Below are positions 54,704-63,976 of a stretch of 64,000 nucleotides of DNA, piece by piece. The translations under genes were made by a program, and so were the position numbers. Each line of letters begins with the position of its first letter. Positions within the stretch are counted from its first letter, which is position 1. Under the pieces are notes generated by a model. It did no database searches. It saw only the letters and a program-made list of their open reading frames with translations, and had not been told where the DNA came from. This DNA is from Salinisphaera sp002433465 (GTDB lineage Bacteria > Pseudomonadota > Gammaproteobacteria > Nevskiales > Salinisphaeraceae), in NCBI RefSeq assembly GCF_040361435.1, contig NZ_APNL01000014.1:56913-120912 (forward strand). The letters are read 5' to 3'.

Positions 54704-55726
54704 ATGAGCGCTGCGCGCGAAGCGACCGGTCGTTGTATTGCGGTTCTGGGGGCCGGCTCCTGGGGCACCGCGCTGGCTATTCAGCTTGCGCGCAACGGCA
54801 ACCGGGTACCGCTTTGGGCGCGCGATGCCGATGCCATCGCCGCGATGGCGGCCGACCGCGAGAACCGTCGTTATCTGCCCGGTTGCCCTTTGCCCGAGTT
54901 GCTCGCCCCCGAAGCGGACATGACCCGTGCCGTCGCGGCGGCCGACGATGTGCTGGTGGTGGTGCCCAGCCATGCGCTGCGCGAAACGCTTGAGCGCCTG
55001 GCGCCGCTTCTGGGCGAACACCGCCGTGTGATCTGGGCGACAAAGGGGCTCGAACCCGAGTCGGCCAAGCTGCCCGATCAGGTGGCCGCGGAAACGCTGG
55101 GCGTGGACCGCGTGACCGCCGTATTGTCGGGGCCGAGCTTTGCCGGCGAAGTTGGCCAGGGCATGCCCACGGCCGTGACCATCGCCTCGCACGACGACGC
55201 CTTTGCCCGCGACATGGCCGGGGCGTTTCACGACGGCGTGTTTCGCGTGTACACCACCCGCGACGTGATTGGCGTGGGCGTGGGCGGGGCCGTCAAGAAC
55301 GTGCTGGCCATTGCCGTGGGCATATCCGACGGGCTCGGCTACGGCGCGAATGCGCGTGCATTGCTCATCACCCGCGGCCTGTCGGAGATGATGCGCCTGG
55401 GCGAGAAGATGGGCGGTGAGCGCACCACCTTCACCGGTATGGCGGGGCTGGGCGATCTGCTGTTGACCTGCACCGACGACCAGTCGCGCAACCGTCGTAT
55501 GGGCCTGGCCCTGGCGGCCGGCAACGATGTCGAGGGCGCCCAGCGCGAAATTCAGCAGGTCGTTGAAGGCGTGCGCGTGGCCCGTGAGGTCTATCGCATC
55601 GCCCAGCAGCTGGGTGTGGAAATGCCGATCGCGACCCAGGCATTTCGCGTGCTGCACGAAGACGTCGCGCCGCGCGATGCGGTGCGTAAATTGACGGATC
55701 GACCCTTCCGGTCCGAAAAAGACTAA
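54704..55726 (+). CDS. gpsA: glycerol-3-phosphate dehydrogenase [NAD(P)+]
   Basis: A 340-residue enzyme that makes sn-glycerol-3-phosphate for phospholipids. N-terminal G-A-G-S-W-G-T-A-L-A binds NAD(P)H. A-T-K-G-L, then V-L-S-G-P-S-F-A, V-G-G-A-V-K-N-V-L-A-I-A (with the catalytic Lys) and G-M-A-G-L-G-D-L are all present. Follows secB, as in enterobacteria. Confidence 0.97.
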   Translation: MSAAREATGRCIAVLGAGSWGTALAIQLARNGNRVPLWARDADAIAAMAADRENRRYLPGCPLPELLAPEADMTRAVAAADDVLVVVPSHALRETLERLAPLLGEHRRVIWATKGLEPESAKLPDQVAAETLGVDRVTAVLSGPSFAGEVGQGMPTAVTIASHDDAFARDMAGAFHDGVFRVYTTRDVIGVGVGGAVKNVLAIAVGISDGLGYGANARALLITRGLSEMMRLGEKMGGERTTFTGMAGLGDLLLTCTDDQSRNRRMGLALAAGNDVEGAQREIQQVVEGVRVAREVYRIAQQLGVEMPIATQAFRVLHEDVAPRDAVRKLTDRPFRSEKD

Positions 55727-55808
55727 AATATGACAGTCGGCGATGGCTTGTCCTCGCCGCTGCGGGTCTCATGACCGCACCAAGTATTCATCACAAGACG
55801 ACCGCGCC

Positions 55809-56429
55809 ATGGCGAACTGGGTAACTTTCGGCCGTTTCCTGCTGCTATTCGTACTGCTGGGGATCATCTACTCCGGCGTGCCCGTATTGCAGCTGGTCAA
55901 CGCGCCCCTGACCGTGCTCATCATCGCCCTCGACGGCGTCGATGGCTGGGTCGCACGCAAGTACAACGAAGAGTCGCTTTTCGGCGCCACTTTCGATATC
56001 GCCATCGATCGTATCGTGGAAACCGTGCTCTGGGTGGTGCTGGCCCATCTGGGCTTCATCGGCGTATGGATTCCGCTGCTGTTCATCATTCGCGGCAACC
56101 TGGTCGACGCCATCCGTAGCAAGGGGGCGGCCTCGGGCACGGCGGCCTTCGACATGATGCAGTCGCCAATCGGGCGTTTTCTGGTGGCCGGGCGTTTCAT
56201 GCGTGGTTTCTATGCCGTGCTCAAGGCGGTGGCCTTTGCCTGGATTCTGTTCTGGCAGCCGTTTCCCTTCCTGGCGCCGGAGTTCTGGGCCAACTACGGC
56301 TGGTTCTGCGTGGGCGTGGGCACGGCGCTGGCCTGGGCCTCGGCAGCGATCTGTATCGCCCGCGGTCTGCCCGTGATCATCGAGTTCTGTGTTAACGAGC
56401 GCCCCGGTGCGCCAACGGGGCACAGCTGA
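55809..56429 (+). CDS. CDP-alcohol phosphatidyltransferase
   Basis: A 206-residue membrane enzyme. The whole CDP-OH-P motif is present near residue 47: D-G-V-D-G-W-V-A-R, eight residues, then G-A-T-F-D-I-A-I-D. It joins CDP-diacylglycerol to an alcohol. The HAD phosphatase gene overlaps its stop (TGATG), which suggests a phosphatidylglycerophosphate synthase/phosphatase pair. Other alcohols are possible. ATG 55809; an upstream frame start at 55743 is unsupported. Confidence 0.9.
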   Translation: MANWVTFGRFLLLFVLLGIIYSGVPVLQLVNAPLTVLIIALDGVDGWVARKYNEESLFGATFDIAIDRIVETVLWVVLAHLGFIGVWIPLLFIIRGNLVDAIRSKGAASGTAAFDMMQSPIGRFLVAGRFMRGFYAVLKAVAFAWILFWQPFPFLAPEFWANYGWFCVGVGTALAWASAAICIARGLPVIIEFCVNERPGAPTGHS

Positions 56430-57124
56430 TGCGCCTGGTATTGTTCGATATCGACGGCACGCTCGTGCCGGGCGCGAGTTCCGAGGCGCGTTTTGCCCGC
56501 TATCTATGGGATCGCCGCGCCCTGGGGCTGCGTCAGCTGTTGGCCTTTGCCTGGTTCTGCCTGCGCTACTTCCCGCGCTACGGTCGCCACGTCATGCAAA
56601 AGAACAAGGCCTATCTCAGCGGGCATGGCAAGGCCGAAATCGCGGCGCTCGCGCGCGACTTCGTCGCCGAACGGCTGCTGCCTTCGCTGTATGCGCCCGC
56701 CGTCGAGCGGCTGCGCGCGCATGAGGCTGCGGGCGATCGGGTCGCTTTGCTGTCCGGCACGCCGCAGTTCATCGCCGATGCGCTGGCCGACGCCCTGGGC
56801 GTGGAATATGCCCATGCCTCGCTGTGTGCCAGCAGCGGTGACCATTACACCGGTGCCCCGCCGGTGCGCCATCCCTATGGGCCCACCAAGATCGATGCGG
56901 CCGAGGCGCTGGCGCGCCAGACCGGTCTACCGCTAGCCACGGCGGTGGCCTTTGGCGATTCGATCACCGACGCGCATCTGTTTCGAGTGGTGGAGGAGGC
57001 CGTCGCGGTACAGCCGGACAAGCGCCTGAGCGAAGCCGCTGAAGGCGCGGGATGGGAAGTGCTGCTCGACCGCATGACCGCGCCGGGCAAGGCCGAAGCG
57101 CAGGAGCACGAGCCGCGGTACTGA
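56429..57124 (+). CDS. HAD-IB family phosphatase (PgpC-like?)
   Basis: A 231-residue HAD hydrolase: motif I F-D-I-D-G-T-L near residue 7, motif II L-L-S-G-T in the middle, Lys in P-T-K-I-D-A, and motif IV A-F-G-D-S-I-T-D. Subfamily IB, which holds PSP and the PgpC phosphatidylglycerophosphate phosphatase. Overlaps and co-translates with the phosphatidyltransferase, which makes a PgpC role attractive but unproved. Confidence 0.85.
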   Translation: MRLVLFDIDGTLVPGASSEARFARYLWDRRALGLRQLLAFAWFCLRYFPRYGRHVMQKNKAYLSGHGKAEIAALARDFVAERLLPSLYAPAVERLRAHEAAGDRVALLSGTPQFIADALADALGVEYAHASLCASSGDHYTGAPPVRHPYGPTKIDAAEALARQTGLPLATAVAFGDSITDAHLFRVVEEAVAVQPDKRLSEAAEGAGWEVLLDRMTAPGKAEAQEHEPRY

Positions 57125-57230
57125 GCCGGCTCGAAATCACGAGCGATCCGCACACAACACGGTGCGCGTATTATTCGCTCGTCGCGCCGCGGCTCTCGCG
57201 CGCCCTTAACGCACGAGGATTCACCAACCG

Positions 57231-57566
57231 GTGCATTTCCATACGGATTCGCTTGCGATTATCGCGATCGTCTTCTTTTTGACCGCGATCTTGCCGATCA
57301 AGCTAGCCGCGAGCGTATTCGCAGCGCGCAACGACTCGTTCGGCGCGGCATTTCTAACCCTTCTGGTCGCCATTCCGTTCGCGTATGTAGGGCAGGCCTA
57401 TCTGGGCCTGGGAATATTCGGCGCCTATCTGGGTATGGCGTTGGCCTGTGCGGTGGTACTGCGTACGAGGTTGAGCGGCGCGCTCGTCATTCCGCTGCTG
57501 GCCTGCATCATTCTGCTGGGCATCGTCCAGCTGCTATCCGGCGCGGGCGTATTGGGTTTTGGTTAG
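57231..57566 (+). CDS. small membrane protein of unknown function
   Basis: A 111-residue protein of four predicted helices with few charged residues. GTG start with GAGG about ten bases upstream; the frame has normal base use. No family recognised. Downstream of the HAD gene by 106 bp and convergent with trmL. Confidence 0.6.
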   Translation: MHFHTDSLAIIAIVFFLTAILPIKLAASVFAARNDSFGAAFLTLLVAIPFAYVGQAYLGLGIFGAYLGMALACAVVLRTRLSGALVIPLLACIILLGIVQLLSGAGVLGFG

Positions 57567-57604
57567 CCGCCGGCGCGGCTTTGTCGGCCAGTACGCGCTC
57601 GGCC

Positions 57605-58051
57605 CTAGGCGAAACCGAGCTGGCGCCATGCCTCGAAGGCGATCACCGCTACGCTGTTGGATAGATTCAGGCTGCGATTGCCGGCCTGCATGGGCAGATA
57701 GATGGATGCTTCCGCGCCCTCGACCAACGCCGGCGGCAGGCCCCGGGTTTCGCAACCGAACAGCAGTGCATCGTCGGGCCGATAGCGAATCTCGTCGTAG
57801 CGCGTGCTGCCCCGCTTGGTAGCCGCGAACACGCGGGTTTGCGGATGGGCGGCGCGCCAGGCGTCAAAATCGTCCCACTCGTGGATGACCGCGCGTTCGC
57901 GATAGTCCAGCCCGGCCCGGCGCATATGCTTGTCGTCGATGGAAAAACCCAGCGGGTGAATGAGGTGCAGCGTGGCGCCGACGTTCACGCACAGGCGGAT
58001 GACGTTGCCGGTATTGGGCGGAATTTCGGGTTCGTGCAGAACGATATGCAT
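57605..58051 (-). CDS. trmL: tRNA (cytidine(34)-2'-O)-methyltransferase TrmL
   Basis: A 148-residue SPOUT methyltransferase. P-P-N-T-G-N-V-I-R-L-C at the N-terminus, F-G-C-E-T-R-G-L-P in the middle and L-N-L-S-N-S-V-A-V near the end form the knotted SAM site. It 2'-O-methylates the wobble base of tRNA-Leu. Also linked to gpsA/secB in E. coli (yibK), a conserved neighbourhood. Confidence 0.96.
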   Translation of the reverse strand: MHIVLHEPEIPPNTGNVIRLCVNVGATLHLIHPLGFSIDDKHMRRAGLDYRERAVIHEWDDFDAWRAAHPQTRVFAATKRGSTRYDEIRYRPDDALLFGCETRGLPPALVEGAEASIYLPMQAGNRSLNLSNSVAVIAFEAWRQLGFA

Positions 58052-58064
58052 GCGTGCGTGTTTT

Positions 58065-58385
58065 TCAGTCGGCTGGTTTCAGGGTGTCGCAGTTCCAGCA
58101 TTGCTGGAACTGGGCGTCGAGGTATTCGCCGCAGTGTGGGCATTGCCAGGGGCGGCCGTCGTTGAGCGCACCGCGCTCGAAATCCGCGATGAGCGCGCGC
58201 GCTGCGTCGTAGTCGTGGGCTTCATCCACCCAGACGCTGGGATACACGTTGGCCGGCAGCTCGCCCATGCCGCCCCATAGGTGCTGGCTGCGCACATGGG
58301 CGGCAATCCCGTGGTTGACCAGTACATCCTTGGCGATCTCGGCATTGACCGGGTCAGCGGCCAGATAGACTTCGCGGGCGCTCAT
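58065..58385 (-). CDS. DUF2007-domain protein with C-terminal zinc ribbon
   Basis: A 106-residue protein. The N-terminal 70 residues (E-V-Y-L-A-A-D-P-V-N-A-E-I-A-K-D-V-L) are the DUF2007 signal-transducer-like domain; the end has C-P-H-C-G and C-W-N-C, a four-Cys zinc ribbon. Role unknown. Upstream of trmL by 13 bp, so probably one transcript. Confidence 0.85.
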   Translation of the reverse strand: MSAREVYLAADPVNAEIAKDVLVNHGIAAHVRSQHLWGGMGELPANVYPSVWVDEAHDYDAARALIADFERGALNDGRPWQCPHCGEYLDAQFQQCWNCDTLKPAD

Positions 58386-58428
58386 GATGCCGTTTGTCGG
58401 CCCGTGGCCGCCGGCCGCGCAGGAGCAA

Positions 58429-58456
58429 TTGACTTGCGCCCGGGCTTTGCTAATGT
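58429..58456 (+). promoter_or_regulatory. possible sigma-70 promoter
   Basis: TTGACT at 58429-58434 (five of six against TTGACA) is followed after 16 bases by TAATGT at 58451-58456, a weaker -10. It lies 32 bp before the start of the exported small protein. Confidence 0.4.
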
Positions 58457-58487
58457 GAGCCGACCGTATTTGATGGGGGTTTGGATC

Positions 58488-58811
58488 ATGAGCGTTTTCT
58501 CTGCGCGCCGCGCGCTGATTGTCGTAGTGGCCGCGCTGGGGCTCGGCCTCGCCAATCCGGCTGCCGCCATTGATGATTATGCCGAGCCCGGCACACCGTC
58601 TGCAGCTGCCATGGGCGTGGATATGCTGCTGGTGCGCCCGGTCAGCCTCGCCGCGACGGCGGTGGGCACCGGCCTGTTCGTGGTCTCCCTGCCGTTCTCT
58701 TTGCTGGGCATGAACACCGGCGACGCCGCGGATCGGCTCGTTGTGGAGCCCGGCAAATACACCTTCGTACGGCCGCTGGGCAACTTCCAGGCAAGTAGCC
58801 CCGAGCGTTGA
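58488..58811 (+). CDS. small exported protein of unknown function
   Basis: A 107-residue protein with a signal peptide (hydrophobic residues 8-22, cut after N-P-A-A-A) and a hydrophobic middle segment (A-A-T-A-V-G-T-G-L-F-V-V-S-L-P). Conserved hypotheticals of this shape are sometimes labelled multidrug transporter without evidence. GGGGGT is about ten bases upstream. Ends 36 bases before a strong terminator. Confidence 0.75.
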   Translation: MSVFSARRALIVVVAALGLGLANPAAAIDDYAEPGTPSAAAMGVDMLLVRPVSLAATAVGTGLFVVSLPFSLLGMNTGDAADRLVVEPGKYTFVRPLGNFQASSPER

Positions 58812-58847
58812 TCAGCGGCCCGCTGGCACGCGCGCCGGTACGATTGT

Positions 58848-58879
58848 AAAAGCCGGCCTCGTTCGAGGCCGGCTTTTTT
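58848..58879. terminator. bidirectional Rho-independent terminator
   Basis: AAAAGCCGGCCTCG and CGAGGCCGGCTTTT form a 14-bp perfect stem with a TT loop, followed by TTTT runs on both strands. It serves the exported-protein gene and probably the OmpA-like gene ending at 58973. Confidence 0.92.
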
Positions 58880-58972
58880 CATGCTCAAGCGTTGTCCTTG
58901 GCGGCGCCGGTTTCCGCCTGCCCCGGCGCAGGGTCCGATAGTCGGGCCCTCGCATGGGCATTGGCCAATGAC

Positions 58973-60115
58973 CTAGTTTGGCGAGAAGTCGTCGAGCAGG
59001 CCACCGGGGACGACGGCGATCTCTACGCGGCGGCCATCGGCATCGTCGCTGCGCTCGCCGGCGCGGATTTCGATCTTGCTATCCGATACGCCGTGCGCGG
59101 TCAGATAATCCGAAATACGGGCCGCCTGGGCGACCGAGCCCCCGGTGTCGCGGCTGTCGCTGAACGACGGACCGTAGACCACGACCCGCTGTGTCTGGTC
59201 GTTGGCCAGCACGCCTGCCAGACGGCGCAGCTGTTGCCGCCCCGTGGCGGTGACCTGCGGACGGCCCTGGTCGAGCTCCACCACGTCCATGAGTGCAACA
59301 CGGCTGGGCTCGTTGGCGCCGACACTGGGTGAAGGCTGCTGGGTCTTCGGCTGCTGACGCGGTGTCTGGCTTTGAGCCGGCGGCTCGGCCGGCTGTGCAG
59401 GCGTGTTGTCGAACCCGCGCGAGGGTGAGGTCTGAAGCTGGGCCGTAGTCAGGTCTCGGCGCTTCGGCGCGGGCTGGGGTGGTGCCGTGCGTTGGCGTTC
59501 GGCGACCTGCGGTGTGGCACTGCCGGACGCCCGGCTATCGGGCGGGTTCACGCGATAGCGGATCGTGAAGGCGATGTCATTGACCTGCTTACCGGTCCAG
59601 TTGAGCGTGTTTTCGCGTTTTTCCCAGGTGCCGGTGCGATTGGCCTCGTAGGCGAGAATATCGATATTACGCGGCAGCACCCAGGTATAGGAGAACGACG
59701 CGAAATCGTCGGGCGCGTTCCATTTGCCCAGATGACCGTCGCTGCGGGTGACGCCATCCCAGCTGTTGAACACGAATACGTTGTTGTCGTTGCGTTCGAC
59801 TTCGGCATCGAAGGCGCCGGTATTCATGAGCGCAAAACTGCCGCTTTTGAAATGCAGGCGCGTGCCGCCATCGTCGAGCGGGGTCGACTCGTAATCGGCG
59901 GGCACGATGAACACGGCATCCTGCGGTGCTTCGTCCGGGCCCAGATAGAGCACCCGTTCAGCCAGATCCGAGCGCAGCGTCTTGTAGCTGGTGAAGTGCA
60001 GCCCGTCGGCGCCCATGATGATGATGTCTTCGCGTTCGACTGCGGCCAGGGCCTGCGTTGCGCACACAGCCAGCACCAGTGTCGCGGTCAAGCGACTCCA
60101 CATCAGCCTATTCAT
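58973..60115 (-). CDS. exported protein with degenerate OmpA-like C-terminal domain
   Basis: A 380-residue protein: signal peptide (cut after A-L-A-A, about residue 25), an N-terminal domain of about 160 residues with no family I know, a Pro/Gln-rich linker (190-260) and a C-terminal OmpA-like region ending in G-R-R-V-E-I-A-V-V. The usual Asp and Arg that bind peptidoglycan are only partly kept (Asp in S-F-S-D-S-R-D-T-G-G). Its ATG overlaps the M16 stop by eight bases. Confidence 0.8.
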   Translation of the reverse strand: MNRLMWSRLTATLVLAVCATQALAAVEREDIIIMGADGLHFTSYKTLRSDLAERVLYLGPDEAPQDAVFIVPADYESTPLDDGGTRLHFKSGSFALMNTGAFDAEVERNDNNVFVFNSWDGVTRSDGHLGKWNAPDDFASFSYTWVLPRNIDILAYEANRTGTWEKRENTLNWTGKQVNDIAFTIRYRVNPPDSRASGSATPQVAERQRTAPPQPAPKRRDLTTAQLQTSPSRGFDNTPAQPAEPPAQSQTPRQQPKTQQPSPSVGANEPSRVALMDVVELDQGRPQVTATGRQQLRRLAGVLANDQTQRVVVYGPSFSDSRDTGGSVAQAARISDYLTAHGVSDSKIEIRAGERSDDADGRRVEIAVVPGGLLDDFSPN

Positions 60116-63100
60116 CGTTGTCCCCATCCCCCTCGACATCATCACCGGCCGACGTTTCGAGTGTCGTCGGATCTATGACCCGGACTTTACCCCATCCGAG
60201 CTCCCGGATGGCGGTTTCGATCTGCTTGAGATCGCCTACCACCACCCAGGTGAGCCCGTCCGTATCGATCATCGACTGTGCGGCTTTAGCCAGCGCCGGA
60301 TCGTTCAGATCGCGGATACGGCGGACATAATCCTCATAATAATCGTCCGGGAGATTGAACACGACCGAGTCGGTCAGCGTCGAGGCCAGGGCCGAGGTCG
60401 TTTCGTTCTCTCCGGGCAGACTGCGGGTGAGGTTGGCCTGGGCCGCCGAGCGTTCGCTATCGCTCACCGGGCGGGCGTCGCGGATCGCGGTCAGCTCGTT
60501 ACGCATTTCCTGCATGGCCGGCGCGGTCTTGTCGATCTGTACGGCGGCATAGGCCACGAACGGCTGCTGGGCGCGGGCGTCCATGAGCAGGCTGCGCGCA
60601 CCGTAGGACCAGTGCTTGTCTTCGCGCAGGTTCAGGTTCAGCCGTGAATTGAACATGCCGCCCAGCACCGCGTTCACCGTTTCCATGGCGACGTCCTGTT
60701 CGCTGGATTTGGGGGGCGCGACATTGCCGGCGATCACCGTGGCCTGATTGCTGCCGGGGCGATCGACCAGATAGATATGGGTTTCGTCGGGCGCGGTGAT
60801 CTCGGGCAGGCGTTTTTCCGGGCGCGGCGCGTCGCTCGTGGCCTGCCAGTCGCCCAGATGCGCTTCGAGCATGGGCTTGAGCTCGTCCATGGTGGTATCG
60901 CCGACCACGACCAGCGTGGCGTTGTCCGGGCGCAGCCAGGTGTCGGCAAAGCGCTGGATATCTTCGACCCGCATGTTCTTGACTGCGGCGAGGGTGCCGC
61001 TGCCGGTCAGCGGAATGCCGTAGGCGTGATCCTTGCCGTACAGCAGCGGCCCGAGGGTGCGCAGGGCCAGGGTCGTGGGCTTGCGCTTTTCCTGCGCGAT
61101 GCTCGCCAGACGCTGTTTCTGCAAGCGCTCGAATTCGTTGGCGGGAAACGCGGCGTTGCGGATCACATCGGCATAGATATCGAGCGCATCGTCGATGGTC
61201 GTGCTGAGCGTGGACAGGCTCAGCGATGCCGAATCGAGTGAAGTGCTGGTGCCGAGATTGGCGCCCAGCCGGTCGAGATCGGCACTGATGGCCAGCGCGT
61301 CGCGGCTGTCCGTGCCCTCGTCGAGCATGGCCATGGCGAGGCTGGCGGTGCCCGGCGCATCGGCGGGATCGGCCGCATAGCCGGCGTCGAAGACCATGCG
61401 CATTTCCACGGTCGGCGCATTATGGCGTTCGGCAAGACGAATCTTCAGGCCGTTCGACAGGGTGGCGTGCTGAACGTCGGGCAGATCCAGTGCCGGCGTG
61501 TCGCCCACGTCGGGCAGCTGCGAGCGGTCGACGTCTTCGCCGCTGGCCTTGCGCTCGCCGAAGGGTTCGACCGAGAGCACGTACACGCCGTCGGAAAGCC
61601 AGCGCGAGGCGGTCATGCGGATATCGTCGGGGCTGGCGTCGCGCAGGATCTGGAGCTCCTGCTGGTAGGCGGCCGGATCGTTTTCGTAGATCTCGCCCTG
61701 GGCGAGGATATCGGCCTTGCCGCCCAGGCCGCCCACGCTTTCAATACCGCGCAAAAAGGAGGCGCCGAAGCGTGCACGGGCGCGGTTGACGGCATCTGCC
61801 GGCGGACCGTCGTTGATGAATGAACGCAGCTGTGCATCCAGCACGCTCTCGATCTCGTCGAGATCCACGCCGGGGCGTGCCGTGGCGCTGACGATGAATT
61901 GCGAGCCGATCTCCTTGTCCCAGACAAATGCCGACACATCGGTGGCAATCTGCTTGTCGTAAACCAGGGTCTTGTATAGCGGGCTGTTCTTGGAGCCGGC
62001 CAACAGGTCGGCAGCAATCTGCAGCCGTGTGGTGTCGGGGGCGCCTGTGGGCGGAATATTCCAGACCTTGTACAGCCGTGCCTGCGGCACGCGGTCGTAC
62101 ATCACCTGGCGGTGCTCGCCGCTCATGCGTGCCACCCAGCGCTTCTGGTGCGATACCGGCGGCCCGGGGTTGATGCTGCCGAAGTACTTCTCGACCTTGG
62201 CCCGCGCCTGTTCGGGCTCGATATCGCCGGCCAGCACCAGTACGGCGTTCGAGGGCCCGTAGTAGGTCTTGAACCAGGTCTTCACGTCTTCGAGCGAGGC
62301 GGCGTTGAGGTCGGCTTCCGAGCCGATCGTGGACCAGGAATAGGGATGGCCGGCCGGGTAGGTGTTGGGCGGGATGGTGTCGAAAACACGGCCATAAGGC
62401 TGGTTCTCGCCCTGGCGTTTTTCGTTGAGTACCACGCCGCGCTGTTCCTCGAGCAGGTTCTGGTCGATCGCGCCGAGGAAATGGCCCATGCGGTCCGATT
62501 CCATCCATAGCGCCATATCGAGGGCGGCGGTGGGCACGCTGGCGAAATAGTTGGTGCGGTCGGCGTTGGTGGTGCCGTTCATGTCGGTCGCGCCGGCACG
62601 CTCGAAGGGCTCGAAATATTCGCCCTGCCAGTGCTCGCTGCCCTGGAACATCAAATGCTCGAAGAGATGGGCAAAGCCCTGCTGGCCCGGGCCTTCGTTT
62701 TTCGATCCGACGTGATACCAGATATTGACGGCCACGATCGGGGTCTTGTGGTCGCTGTGCACGATCAGCGTCAGGCCGTTGTCGAGCACATACTTTTTGT
62801 AGGCAATATCCACATCGGGGATATCGATGCTGGCGTCTTTCGCGTCTTCGGTATCCGCAGTGGCCGGGGTCTGCGCCTGGGCGGTGTCTGCCGTGGCGGG
62901 GTCGCCGGCGTCGTTCGGGCCGGCGTCGCTGTCGGTGTTCGCTGCGGTGCTGGCGGCCGGATCCTGGCTGGCGTTTTGCGGCCCGCCCGCGCCGCTGTCG
63001 GCGGTAGCCGTGGTCGCGCCGGCTGGCGTTTCGGCCTGTTGTGGCGACGGGTCGGTCGGCTCGCTCGCCGCCGATGCGGGGGTATCGGAAAAGCTGTTTT

Positions 63101-63227
63101 CGACCTTGGCCCAGGCGCGTTCGAAGAAGTTACGGTTGTCGCTGGAATCGCCGCTGTTTGCAGTGTCGCAGCCTGTCGCTAGAACGGCGCTCGTCAAAGC
63201 CAGGCAAAACAGGATTCGTATCCGCAT
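60108..63227 (-). CDS. M16 (pitrilysin-type) zinc peptidase lipoprotein
   Basis: A 1039-residue protein: lipobox L-A-T-G-C with Cys20, a low-complexity Ala/Thr/Asp/Pro linker (residues 40-135), then two M16 modules. The first has the inverted zinc motif H-L-F-E-H (187-191), so it is active; the second, after about residue 610, lacks it, as usual in the family. Probably degrades peptides in the periplasm. The stop overlaps the OmpA-like ATG, so the two are coupled. Confidence 0.93.
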   Translation of the reverse strand: MRIRILFCLALTSAVLATGCDTANSGDSSDNRNFFERAWAKVENSFSDTPASAASEPTDPSPQQAETPAGATTATADSGAGGPQNASQDPAASTAANTDSDAGPNDAGDPATADTAQAQTPATADTEDAKDASIDIPDVDIAYKKYVLDNGLTLIVHSDHKTPIVAVNIWYHVGSKNEGPGQQGFAHLFEHLMFQGSEHWQGEYFEPFERAGATDMNGTTNADRTNYFASVPTAALDMALWMESDRMGHFLGAIDQNLLEEQRGVVLNEKRQGENQPYGRVFDTIPPNTYPAGHPYSWSTIGSEADLNAASLEDVKTWFKTYYGPSNAVLVLAGDIEPEQARAKVEKYFGSINPGPPVSHQKRWVARMSGEHRQVMYDRVPQARLYKVWNIPPTGAPDTTRLQIAADLLAGSKNSPLYKTLVYDKQIATDVSAFVWDKEIGSQFIVSATARPGVDLDEIESVLDAQLRSFINDGPPADAVNRARARFGASFLRGIESVGGLGGKADILAQGEIYENDPAAYQQELQILRDASPDDIRMTASRWLSDGVYVLSVEPFGERKASGEDVDRSQLPDVGDTPALDLPDVQHATLSNGLKIRLAERHNAPTVEMRMVFDAGYAADPADAPGTASLAMAMLDEGTDSRDALAISADLDRLGANLGTSTSLDSASLSLSTLSTTIDDALDIYADVIRNAAFPANEFERLQKQRLASIAQEKRKPTTLALRTLGPLLYGKDHAYGIPLTGSGTLAAVKNMRVEDIQRFADTWLRPDNATLVVVGDTTMDELKPMLEAHLGDWQATSDAPRPEKRLPEITAPDETHIYLVDRPGSNQATVIAGNVAPPKSSEQDVAMETVNAVLGGMFNSRLNLNLREDKHWSYGARSLLMDARAQQPFVAYAAVQIDKTAPAMQEMRNELTAIRDARPVSDSERSAAQANLTRSLPGENETTSALASTLTDSVVFNLPDDYYEDYVRRIRDLNDPALAKAAQSMIDTDGLTWVVVGDLKQIETAIRELGWGKVRVIDPTTLETSAGDDVEGDGDNDE

Positions 63228-63376
63228 GAAGAGTCGGTCCTTGTGGAAAAAGGTGCTGCGCGCCTTATCGCGAGCTTATCAGGGTGATCGGGCACAAGCA
63301 CCCGAACGTGAGGCGCCGTGGATGCGACCCGCCGAGCACGGTTTTGTGCCACGGCCGTACTTTTCATGACCGGAGC

Positions 63377-63404
63377 TTTACAGCTGTGGGCGGCGCGCTA
63401 TAGT
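63377..63404 (+). promoter_or_regulatory. sigma-70-type promoter for the DUF3015 gene
   Basis: TTTACA (63377-63382) and TATAGT (63399-63404) with a 16-base spacer, 71 bp before the DUF3015 start. Confidence 0.5.
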
Positions 63405-63474
63405 TGACTGTCGTGGCGGTGACAGGGACACCGCTCACGAATCGATACCTGATTAAATCCAAGGGGGAACAGTA

Positions 63475-63957
63475 ATGAAGAAGTTCATCATCGGTGCCGC
63501 GATTCTGGGGTCCAGCATGTCGGCCGGTGCGGTCGCGCCGGGCGGGCCGGGCTGCGGCTGGGGCAACCTGTTGTTCGAAGGGTCGAGCGGTCTGCCGGCG
63601 CATCTGTTGGCCACCATCGTGAACGGCACCTCGGGTAATGCCACCTTCGGCATGACCAGCGGCACCAACGGCTGCGACACCAGCGGCACCCTGACCTACA
63701 GCGGTCAGAGCCTGCTCGCCATGAACGGCGTGCTCGAGGAAGTGGCCCAGGACATGGCCGTGGGTCATGGCGAAGCGCTGACCGCGCTGACCGTCGCCAT
63801 GGAAATCGAGCCCGCGGATCGTGCCCATTTCAATACCACCATGCACGATCACTTCGGCCAGATCTTCCCGCGTGAAGACGTCAGCGCCGCCGAAGTCATG
63901 CAGCGCATCAATACGGTCATGGCCGGCGACGCGCGCCTGTCGCGCTACGTGTCCTGA
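63475..63957 (+). CDS. DUF3015-family exported protein
   Basis: A 160-residue protein with a signal peptide (cut after A-G-A, about residue 19). G-P-G-C-G-W-G-N, then S-G-T-N-G-C-D-T-S-G, and L-A-M-N-G-V-L-E-E-V-A-Q-D-M-A with G-H-G-E-A-L are the DUF3015 pattern; two Cys may form a disulphide. Role unknown. AGGGGGAA precedes the ATG. Confidence 0.92.
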   Translation: MKKFIIGAAILGSSMSAGAVAPGGPGCGWGNLLFEGSSGLPAHLLATIVNGTSGNATFGMTSGTNGCDTSGTLTYSGQSLLAMNGVLEEVAQDMAVGHGEALTALTVAMEIEPADRAHFNTTMHDHFGQIFPREDVSAAEVMQRINTVMAGDARLSRYVS

Positions 63958-63976
63958 TCGGCATTGGCTGATGCAC

